The notes under the pieces are model-generated. The model was given only the letters and a program-made list of their open reading frames with translations. It was not told the DNA's origin and did no database searches. A stretch of DNA of 64,000 nt from Leucosporidium creatinivorum (Eukaryota; Basidiomycota; Microbotryomycetes; Leucosporidiales; Leucosporidiaceae): NCBI GenBank assembly GCA_001600635.1, contig BCKL01000004.1, positions 892,904-956,903 on the forward strand, read 5' to 3'. The stretch's first letter is position 1; every line of letters begins with the position of its first letter. Made by a program: the position numbers and the translations under genes. Positions 34,814 to 44,465 of this stretch are shown here, in pieces.

Positions 34814-36485
34814 ATGTCGGAAAGCTCGGACCAATTCCTCAAGACTCTTCTAGACGACCTCATCTTGCAGGGAACGGCACCTGGACTCGTAGCCGTCGCC
34901 TTCGACCGCAAGGGCAGCTTCGCAACAGCGGCAGCGGGTACCAGAGACTCGACGAGCACCTCGCAGCCCATGTCCACCGACTCGATCCTCTGGCTAGCGA
35001 GCGCCTCGAAGCCTGCGGTCTCCTTCGTTACCCTACAGCTCGCCGAGAAGCATCACATCGACTTGGACTCGCACGGGGAGCTGTGCAAGGTCGTACCGGA
35101 GCTCGGAAAGGGATGGGAGGGCTCGCAGATCTGGAAGCTGTTTGATGGCAAGGATGAGAAGGGCGAGTGGAAGTTCAAGGAAGCGAAGGAGGGCATGTGA
35201 GTACAGTTGCTCGTTCTTCGCCGAGCAGATGGCAAGCTGACCTCCCTTGGCTTCTGCAGCACACTGCGCCACATCCTCACTCATACGACTGGGCACTCTG
35301 CTATGTTTTCCGACGAGGAGGCCAAGTGGCTCGTAAGTCGCTCGCGCTACCGCTCAAGCCCAGCCGAGCTGATCGCTCCCGCCCTCAGCACGACCAGCGT
35401 GTAAAGAAGTCGCCTGGCTCGTTTCTCGCGGGATCGCTCGAAGAAGTCAATGTCCCTCGTATCTTCGAGGCCGGCTCGCAATGGTGGTGAGTCGATTTGA
35501 AGAGCTCAGCGCCTCGCGAACGAAAGCTGACCCTCTCCCCTCGGCGCAGCTATGGAAGTGAGTGCTCTTCGCCTCGAAGCTTGTCTCTAAGGCCATACGC
35601 TAACCTGAAACTGCTATCACAGCCACCGTCGAGTACCTCGGGCTCTTCATCTCCCGTCTCCACGGCACCTCGGTTCGCCAGGCCTTCCGCGACCTGCTCT
35701 TCGACCCCTTCTCCATCGAACCCGACACCCTCGACCTCTTCCGTACCCCCGCCATGGACGCCAAGGTCGTCCCCCTCTCTTTCCGTGGTCCTACCAGCGG
35801 CACCTTCTGTCCCGCGCCCATCGCTCTCGACACTCCGCAATTCGAAGGCGAAGCACCGGAGGACGAGTTCCCCTCATGCAAGGACCGCTCTGGGGGTCCC
35901 TCCCTTCGTACGCCAAGTTCCTCCAATCGTTCCTTCACCGCTCGGCGCCCTCGTCCACCGACAAGTCCGTCCTTTCTCTCGAGACTTGGGAGCAGGCCTC
36001 TCGCGACGACTTGGCCATCAGCTCGCTCGAGGTCCCGCAAGGGCCCATGGTCACGAGCCTCAACAAGATGCTCGCCGAAGACTGCGATCGTTGGGTCAAG
36101 TACAAGGACGAGGAGAGCAAGAAGGGTCTCGGTTGGAGCTTGCTGCAGGCCGCCGTGCTGAGGGACGAGGTGAGCTTCGGACCTCTTCTTCGATGACAAG
36201 CTATGTACTAACCTCCTTCTGTTATTCAGTCTTCCACCGGACTCAAGGCGGGCACCCTGTCCTGGTCGGGCGTCGCCAACACGTGAGTCGAGCCTTCCCT
36301 TTTCTCGGCGCCGAAAGCTGACGCTCGCTCTTTTGCCTCGCCACAGGTACTGGTTCGTCGACATGGAGCAGGGCTTGGGAGGCATCATCTCGAGCCAGTT
36401 CCTTCCTTGGGGCGCTCCCGTCATGCTCAAAGCTCGCGATGCCTTTGAGAAGTGGGTCGTCGAGAATGCCCCTCCCAAGTGGTGA
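34814..36485 (+). CDS. Class-C beta-lactamase-like serine hydrolase (frameshifted)
   Basis: Fungal member of the beta-lactamase/transesterase family (EstB/LovD-like); the substrate cannot be told from sequence. The catalytic S-x-x-K is SASK at residues 63-66, inside ILWLASASKPAVSFVTLQLA. The second signature is WCYGTTVEYLGLFISRLHG, built from three exons, the middle one only 8 nt (35550-35557). The C-terminal part STGLKAGTLSWSGVANTYWF, with VDMEQGLGGIISSQFLPWG, is typical. Around 35870-35882 the frame changes: APEDEFPS is in one frame and GPLWGSLPSYAKFLQSF in another, with no usable intron between. This is a one-base-type frameshift, real or a sequencing error. Either way the conserved parts on both sides look under constraint. 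Six introns otherwise. Confidence 0.75.
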
Positions 36486-36733
36486 GCTCGTCGCGAGCAT
36501 CGTCGCATCTTCGCCTCTGACCGTCACTCCCTTCAGACGACGCGCGGACCTCGATAGCTTGATACTTTGTTGGACTTTAATCTGCCTCCTCGCTTCCGAC
36601 GAGCCGTCCATCGCCGAGAGCCGAGAAACGGCCGATGTCAGAGACGAGCGCAGGCTTCGCTCTCGCCAAGCTGATAGAAGAATAAAAGACTATACTCTTT
36701 CGACTGAACCCGCAACGAGCTACATCACTGCTG

Positions 36734-38844
36734 CTATACATGGCTCGTCGTGCGCCTATCGAGCAACGGCTTCCGCTCGCCATCGAGCGTACTCTCGGGC
36801 TCCTCCGAGAGAGTCCTGTGCTGTTCTGGTCGCGGCGTAGTATCTCCGACGACGGCCTTCCGACGGTCGGGGGTCTTGCCGTTGCGAAGCTTGACCTTGT
36901 CGAAGGCGGCAGCGGCGACGCTGGCCGAGCCATAGTCGGCCGTGTTCTGGCGACGGGCGTGACGACGCTCGATGACGCCTGAGAGGGAGCAGACGGTTAG
37001 CATCGTCGAGCTGGAGCGAAAGAGCTGAAGCGATGTACCGGCGATGAGAGGAGCGAGAGCCTTGCCCGTCGCGACCCTCTTGCTGGGACCACGGACGACC
37101 TTGATTTTGTTGTTGAGGTCGACGTAGAGGTCCTATAGGGTGAGATAGCGTCAGCAGCGAGCACGAGGAGTACACGACCTTCGACGTACCGTCTCGTCGA
37201 CAATCTCCTCGCCAATCATCTCCTCGATGACATCCTCGAGCGTGACGACTCCGATAGCTCCACCAGGAACTCCAGGGGTCTGTAGGTGATGGAGAAGGTC
37301 AGCAAGCATCCTACAATCTCTTATAGGTCAGCTGCTCACGTTTGAGACGAGCAAGATGTGCGAACGGCCTTGCTGGAACTGGAGGAGGCGAGAAGGGTTA
37401 GCCGAGCCTCGCAACACAGCTCAATGGGACGTACATAGTTGAGAGCGTCAAGGCAGGTAGAGTCGGGACCAGTCTCGGGGAGAACGGAGAGCGGGAACGA
37501 ACTCAGAGGTCTGCGGAGGGTGGAGTAGGTAAGCGCCGAGAACAGCCTGCGCGGGGCGGAGGCGACTCACTGAGCCTGGGAAGGGTCGTAGGAGATGAGC
37601 TTCTTGACGATGAGCATTCCCATGAAGTCGGTAGGGTCTTCGGGAACGTGGATGGGAATGCGGCTGTGTCCGAGGGCGAGGATCTGGTCGACCGTGTCCT
37701 GGTCGAGCACGGCGTCGCCGGGGAGGGTGTAGGTGTCTTCGAGGCCGGTCATGATGGATGATACAGACTTCTCGGCTAGCTCCAGAACCGAGGAGATGAT
37801 CGTAACCTCGTCCTCGTTGAGAGTCTCGCCTCCAATTTGTCGGTGAAGTCCGACGAAGGTTTTGAGCTCGGCCTTTTTGTACAGGGTGCCATGCGACTCG
37901 CCCAAGAGGTAGTCGAGTAGCTTGGCGATGGGGTAGGCGATGGGGAACTCGACCAACATCTGTTAAAGGACGGTCAGCGGCAGAATGTCGTCGCCGAGCC
38001 GTCGCCGAACGATCGCCGAGCGTCCCCAGGCCCTCCCCGGACAAGCTACACTCACCAGGGCGTACACAAATGGTGCTGTACATGCTCCGATCCTCAGGCC
38101 ATAGCGCCCACACAGAGCTTGCGGGAGAATTTCACCAAAAACGACGATGGCGGCTGTAGACACTACTACAGCGCCCAGACCGCCTCCGATAACCGAGTCC
38201 AAGAAGATGGCTGTCGTGCGGAGCGCCAGAGATGATGCAGATACGCGTAGAAAGTAGATTCGGTCGAGGGGAGGGGTCAGTCGAGCCTCTCAGAGGCGAG
38301 AGGGTGCAGACTCACGTAGAGACTGTAGGACAATACGTTGAAGAGGATAGTGTGCAGCTCGTTTAGCACAAGCGGACCGCCGTACTCGTAGGAAGCTTGA
38401 ATTGAGCTCACCTCGTTGACGACAACGTTCGAGAGTAAGAGGACGACGAGGACCCAGTGACGACCTCGCTCGAGCAGCTTCATGACCTTGAGAGCATCCT
38501 TGCGTTCCTGCTCCTCGCCCGAGGTCGACAGGACCTGCAGGTTGACCATGTCGAGCCCCATCAATCCCAGAGTGAGGCCGGCGAAGATGCCTCCAAGAAG
38601 AACCAAAACAGCGGCGAGACCGAGCTTGGAGTAGAAGTCTGATACAGGCAAAAGTCAGCTTCGTCCGCGAACCACCCGAGCTGTACGACACACCTTCAGA
38701 GCCGGGCGGAGCTTGATCGTGACCCATCGCGTCAAACACAAGAGGAGCGGCCCCGACTCGCAGAATTTGGGGCACTGCAGTAGTGAGGATCACTACCAGT
38801 TTGGCGTAGGGATTCCGTGCCGGTCGATAGATTGAAGACGACAT
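36734..38844 (-). CDS. MAM3: MAM3/CNNM-type membrane protein (DUF21 + CBS pair)
   Basis: Member of the ancient conserved domain (CNNM/HlyC-CorC) family. Yeast Mam3 is a vacuolar membrane protein affecting metal (Mn, Co, Zn, Mg) balance. The DUF21 transmembrane domain has [49 protein letters not shown], and [20 protein letters not shown]. The CBS pair follows: [34 protein letters not shown], then [20 protein letters not shown], all standard. A short basic tail ends DRRTTSHV. About 8 short introns. Codons near 37848-38520 are the source of repeat A. Convergent with the hydrolase at 34814-36485. Confidence 0.9.
37848..38520 (-). repeat. Repeat A, source copy inside the MAM3-like gene
   Basis: The 673-base segment, including DUF21 exons and introns, that is duplicated at 32487-33159 in the same orientation. 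It sits in an intact reading frame here, so this is the donor. Confidence 0.92.
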
Positions 38845-39251
38845 GGTGAAGGAAGCTCAGCAGAGCGAGATGACGGCAGGGGGATGGCGCTGGTCGAGTG
38901 GGCTGGTGTAGGGTGTTCGGGATTGTTGAAGGAGAATAGACGAGTACGCGCTGTCGACTGTAGCACGTCGACCGAGGTGGTAGTCGAGTAGACGAGACAA
39001 GGCGAGGTATGAAAGAGCGCAAGAGTCGCGAGTGCCCATCTCGAAGCTCGAAGCTCGATCGACTTTCGAAAGCTCCGACTTTCGAAAGCTCGGCTCGCCA
39101 GACTCAAGTGAGATCCATGTACAACAGCACTGCGATTCCTCCAGCTCGATCTACTCCTCATCACTAATAATCTACAACGTCGAGCTAAAACGATTCATCT
39201 TCGGCCGACGAATCGCCCTCTTCGCGAACCAAGCTCCTGCAAGACGGTCTC
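38845..39251. other. Intergenic region, MAM3 promoter side
   Basis: 407 bases between the MAM3 start and the acyltransferase stop. Mostly unannotatable apart from the tandem palindromes listed separately. Confidence 0.4.
39063..39088. promoter_or_regulatory. Tandem CTTTCGAAAG palindromes upstream of MAM3
   Basis: Two perfect 10-bp palindromes (CTTTCGAAAG at 39063-39072 and 39079-39088), 16 bp apart start to start, inside a duplicated GACTTTCGAAAGCTC unit. About 220-245 bp upstream of the MAM3 ATG. Arrangement suggests binding sites for a dimeric factor; the factor is unknown. Confidence 0.35.
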
Positions 39252-42200
39252 CTACAGCTTGGGCTTGCTCTGCCAGAAATCGCTCTCAGCCTCGGTAGCC
39301 TCGAAGGGACCCCACTCGACGATGGGAGGGGCGATCGCCGAGCAATGCCGGAACATTCGACTCGAGACGGTCGCCGAGTCGCGCCGGTTCTTGCCTGCAG
39401 TTGAGATCGAGTCAGCTGGCGTTCTGCTACTCAGAAACACGAAGAAAGTAGCACACCCTCACGACGGAAGCCACCAAGGTGCGAGAGGAAGTCCCAGAGA
39501 CGACCGAGAGGCGCGATTTGACCATTCGGCAGCCGCTCGGGAACCCATTTCGGGTGGAGAGCCATGATGGGGATGGACTTGCCCGACGAAGGCGAAGAGC
39601 GACGAGTGATGATGACGCCGAGGTCGACGATGCGTTGGAAGGCATTGGCGAGCGTGGCTGCGAGGTGAGCAACGAATGTCAGCTTCGGCCGAAGAAGGGG
39701 GCGACTTGATCAGCTCACCTTGGTTGATGGCCTCGAGGTAGGAGATGTCGCCTTGGAAGTGCGCATTCTTGCCGAGGAGCTGTGCGCTCTTGTGGAACTC
39801 CTTCTCGGCGAACCAGGCGACGGTGTCGGTCGAGTTGGGTGATGCCTCAAGGGGAGTGAGGGCGAAGAGCGAAACGGCTGCAAGCCAGTACGTCTCGATG
39901 AAGGGCCAAAGGAGGAAGCAGTAAAAGTCGAAGTTGTTGCCTGTCGTCGACGAACCGCGTCAGTCCACTGCTCGCTCGAGAGAAAGGCGAGACTCACGAC
40001 CCGAGGTGCGCTCCTTCGGCGACAGCCCCACCAGGCCGCCCTCCACAAGAATGACCTCATCATGCTCGAGTCGAGCAATAGTTGCCGCTGCGTTGTTCTC
40101 GAGACCTTCCGTGCCGTAGACGAACTCGTGTTGAAGCAATCGAGAGAGGAAGTGAAGCTCGTCGAGGACTTCCTTCGTGGGCATCCGTTGCGAGGGGGTC
40201 GCTCCTCCAGCCTTGACGCGCGTGTAGCTGTGAGTTAATGGACGACCGAAGGTTAGCACTGTGAGCTGTCTTCACTCAGCGAAAATCACCGAGCTCACAG
40301 AGCGGCGCAGAGCATGGACTCGGAGACGAAGAGGTGGATGACTTGGTTGCGGTAGAAGGAGAGCTCGAAGCGGTTGGCGGGGTAGTATGTCGGCTCGATC
40401 AGCCCCTTGTGCTCGCCGATGAGGTCCTTGAGGACGTGCAGCGCCCTATTTAGGGAGGGCGACATCAGCAATCCGCTCGAGCTCGGTGGGCGAGCTTCGT
40501 CGATGACGGCCACGGTCAGCCAGAGAGACAATCACCTACCTATCCACCACCGACTCGAGATCCATCCCAGCAAAGTCGGCAACACGGCCTCCTCGCGCCT
40601 CAATTGTCGACCGAAGCCAGCCGACTCGCTCGACGAGCTCCTGCTTGCCGACTCCTCGGCCTCGAATGGTGAGCATGACGGCACCGACGAGTCCAGCGGG
40701 CATGATGACCGCCGCGCTGTTGATGTCGGCGAGCACTTGGTAGCCGAGCGCCCTGAGCATCTTGGCCTGCTCTGTCCTCTTATCCAGAGGTGGCTTCGTG
40801 CTGGTCGCCAGTTCTGCTGCTCGTCGCTCGCCTTGCGAATTGAGCCACTCCTTGAGCGAGTAGGGCTTCTTGAAGCGAACGTCGATCCGACCGAGTTGGA
40901 GCTGGATGACCCTCGTGTTGAGGAGCAGCCCGGTCAACGTTTCCTTCTCCTTGGGATTGCCGAGTAGCTCGTTGACGTAGGACTCTGTCTCGATGACCTA
41001 GTGGTGTTCGAGTGGGAGGAGAGGAGTATGCTTGGTCAGTCTGAGCGTCCCGTCGACGAGGAAGCACCGAGGAAGCGAGAGCCCATGACGGACCTTGTCG
41101 TACTGCACAGACACAGGCGCGATCCATACATCGTCGGTCCTGCCGTTCTGCAGCGCCTCGACGACGTACTTGAGGATACCGAGCTTCGGCGGAAGGAGTT
41201 TGCCGGTCCTTGAGCGCCCTCCCCTGCAGACACGCGAGGTCAGCTTCATGTCGACCATACCTGCGACCTAGGACTCACTCGATAAAACATTCAATGTTCA
41301 TGCCCTGCTCGACTAGCTGCTCGATGTACTCCTTGACTACGACGGGGTAGAGAGCGTCGTCGCCGAAAGAGCGCCGAATGAAGAAGGCGCCGCATTTCTG
41401 GAGCCATGAGCCGAGGATGGGCATGTTGAGGTTGGCTCCAGCGACGATATGGGGCAGGGAGAGACCGCAGCGGAAGAAGAGCCCTGTAGAAGGACGACCG
41501 GTCAGCCAACGCTCGGCCGAGGCAAGACTTCTTGGACTCACAGGACATCGTCAGGTAGTCGATGTGACTCTTGTGGCACGGCAGGATCAACATCGTCTGC
41601 TTCTTCCTCGCTGCTTCGACAGCCACCTCGCGGAACGCTGCATACTCGGGTAGAGAGATGTGGATGCCTTGATCGTACATCCTGACGAGGACGTTATTGA
41701 CGCTAGCGCCGAAGAAGCGTAGGAAGCGAACGCTGTCCATCTTTGCGACCAGTCCTGAATGTACACAGTATCAGTATAGCTCTACGAGTCTCGGGGAGAG
41801 CATGTACGGACCGTCGGCGACCTCGAGGACGACTTCCCTAAGTTGGCGCTCTAGTGAGGCGAGTTTCTTCTCTCGGTCGGCCTCTGGAGGTAGATGGAGT
41901 GACTCCAGGCGCTCCTCTGAGAGCTGTCGAATCTTGGCGGTGACTGTGGCGGGTGTTGCGAGATCAGCGAGCTGCTCGGGCGCCGGGATCCGGAGCTCGG
42001 CGACTCAGAGGAGGCTCTCACGCACCTTGGGGCGACTCGGTGATGGCTTTGATCTGCTTTGACGAGTAGCCTTCGTACATGATTCGTCCTCCAATGTAGT
42101 CGGTGTAGCTTCTCCACCCTGTCCCGGACGCCCAAAGCGACAGCTGTTTCGAGAACTGTGCACGCGCAGCCAGGTCAGCCTTGAATTAGAGAGCGAAGCA

Positions 42201-42501
42201 CGTACGTTGCACACACCTCGATAGGATCATTTCGGACGTGTGCAGCATGTCCAGCGAATAGATCTTTGGTAGCAGAGCCTCCATGCGCGACCTTGTCCTG
42301 AAGCACGAGCTCGAGCTTCTGAGCTTGCTGCACGAAGCGAGTGGAAGGTGGGGCGAGCGAAGTGAAAGAGAATGGCGAGTCTGTGCTCGAGATGCTTGTA
42401 CCACGCCTCACGCGGGGCGCAAAGTCGTCGGATATGAGTACGTCGTCTCGAATGGAGGCGCTAGCCGGCGGAGCTTCGTCTGTAGGTCGCTGGGGTGCCA
42501 T
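39252..42501 (-). CDS. Glycerol-3-phosphate/dihydroxyacetone-phosphate acyltransferase (PlsB/GNPAT type)
   Basis: First acylation step of glycerolipid or ether-lipid synthesis. The acyltransferase motifs are in order: block I LILPCHKSHIDYLTMS (H-x4-D), block II KCGAFFIRRSFGDDALYP, block III ECFIEGGRSRTGKLLPPKLG, and block IV IAPVSVQYDKV. The N-terminal segment RFLRFFGASVNNVLVRMYDQ is typical of the PlsB/GNPAT group rather than yeast Gat1/Gat2. The long helical C-terminus (NRFELSFYRNQVIHLFVSES) matches GPAT C-domains. The C-terminus is SKPKL; PKL resembles a weak PTS1, hinting at a peroxisomal DHAPAT role (inference). About 11 introns. Start at 42501 is the only ATG before the conserved region. 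Confidence 0.86.
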
Positions 42502-42740
42502 CGGCGAGGAGTACGAGGCTAGATGTGCAAAAGAGCGGCCGCTGCTGCTGGGGCGTGCGAAGAGACGAGGAGACGAAGAGGAAGGAATGAGACCGGCAAC
42601 TCGAGCGGGGCCCGACTTGTCTCGCGGTCGAGGTTGAGCGAAGAGGCGAGATATCGCTCGTATGGGTTTGCACGAGGGTCTAAATATCTATAACAGGATA
42701 CCATCTAACGTTCTCAGCCCTCCTCTAATGCTCGCCGCCC

Positions 42741-44233
42741 TCAATACCTCGGCAGCTGAATCCTCCCTCCTCGGCCAACCCATTCGCCGAGTTCCTTCGA
42801 TACGGGAATCTGGCACGCCAACCTTGAGTCGTCCGTTGTCCCCAATGCGAACTCCAATTGTTCGTCCTCCTCGTCGCTCATCTCGATCACGGGAGCCTCC
42901 TGAGGGATGGCTGCGAGGGGTCGACCCGAGTCGCTGGGCTGGAGGGCTGCAGGCTCAATCGGCGCGACGAGAACATGACAGGTGGCGCACTCGCAGTGCC
43001 CACCGCAGGTCGCGAGGATGGAAGGGAGGTCGTGCCGCCTGGCCGTTTCCTGCGAGCGAAGGGTCAGCTGAGAAAGCTCGGCGATGGGGAGTCAGGCTCA
43101 CCATGACGGTCTCGCCCTCGTAGCCCGTCACTTTGTACTCGTCCACATTGTCCCAGCTCTTGAACACGAGCTGGACTGGGTCTCCTAGAGCGTTGCGAGG
43201 CTTCTCCTTGCGCTTCTTCGTCGCCGAAACGCCCGTCGTTCCCTCGAGATAGGCGTCCTTGACCTCTGACGAGCTCATGCCCAGTCGTCCACGCCAGCGA
43301 GACCACCAAGGCTTCGATCCGGGCAAGATGGCGTGATCCAGCAGCTCGCCAGCGTCCTCCGCGCGAAGCAAACCATACCTGCGAAACGAAAGCCGAGTTA
43401 GCAAGTCTCGCTCGGAGAATGCCGTCGAGACGACTCACCAATCATTCCTGCCATCCGCACGATACACGAGAGCATTGCCAGCCCACTTGTGTCCTCCAAT
43501 GTGTCCTACACGAGCGATTCGAATCCCCTCCGGCGCTTCGGCGCCTCCCATCTCGCCTCCCAGCTTACGCCGCTTGACCTCCTTGACCAGCGCTTGGTAC
43601 AGGGGCTCTCCAACATCCGCGCACCGACAATCGCGACTCCCGTGAGTGCAGACGTAGATGTCGGCCCGAGGAGGTGTCGAGGAAGGGGTAGCGGTGAGCG
43701 CCGATGGCGAAGGGAGGGCGAGGAGGAACTCTTCGACGGAGGAAAGGGTGGAAAGGGATATTGGCGGCATCGAGATAAAGTCGGGGTAGAGTGTTGCGGT
43801 GTAGCTGTATAGCAAGGCGCCGACATTAGGCCAGCGTCTCTCGCTCATCGCAGCTGCCGACTCACGTCTCTTCCTCCTTGCCCTCCAATGGCTCTTCGAA
43901 TCGTGGCCTTGACCTATCCCATGGTTCTGGCTTCTCTCCCTGCTGCCTCATCCCCGCCTCGCTCATTCCAAAGCCCGACTGCCTCAAGACCGGATGCTTG
44001 CTAAACAGCATCCCCAGCTCCTTGTACAGCTTTGACGTCGACTCGAGATGCGAAGGGAAGTTTTGGACCTCTTGCGACGCGTGTAGCATGAGATGTCGCT
44101 GGTATTCGGGTGCTGTGCCGACGAGAGGTGGCAGAGACGATGCGGCCGGCGTCGAAAGTGTGCGAGAGCAAGGCAGAGCTATCCGGAGTGACGAACGAGC
44201 AGCACTGGACAGCTGCACGAGTGAAACGACCAT
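42741..44233 (-). CDS. Sucrase/ferredoxin-like (Aim32-type) domain fused to a [2Fe-2S] ferredoxin
   Basis: Probably a mitochondrial redox protein. The N-terminus MVVSLVQLSSAARSSLRIAL is Ser/Arg-rich without acids, like a matrix presequence; the ATG at 44233 is used because the longer frame starts with TTG. The first domain has the thioredoxin-like ferredoxin marks VCTHGSRDCRCADVGEPLY and RVGHIGGHKWAGNALVY (H-x-G-G-H), as in Suc_Fer-like/Aim32 proteins. The second domain is a plant/vertebrate-type ferredoxin: VQLVFKSWD...YEGETVM, then ILATCGGHCECATCHVLV (C-x5-C-x2-C ligands), an acidic EMSDEEDEQLEF helix, and SRLACQIPVSKEL with the fourth Cys. Both cluster sites appear complete. Four exons. 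The neighbouring reductase at 44466-47359 is a flavoprotein, but partnership is only suggested by position. Confidence 0.83.
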
Positions 44234-44465
44234 CGCCGGCGATTCGAGATGGCTGAGGCGAATGGGAAAGCGACGAAGAGCGATTCGCACGGCTCTCCAT
44301 TCGCGGTCGCGCTTCGGCTCGAAAGTCAAAGATCGGGATGGCTGAGCGAGATTGCAGTAAAAGTGTTAGAAAACCGATAGCATAATACGTCTAGCCAGGG
44401 TGCAACAGAAGAGCCCGCCTCGTTGAGATCCATCTTTCCTTTTCCTTCCCGTCGGCGCCGAGCAT

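Noticed and set aside
34973-35020. Beta-lactamase-like gene as antibiotic resistance
   Set aside because: The fungal SxxK/YGT family are esterase- or transferase-like; nothing shows beta-lactam hydrolysis.
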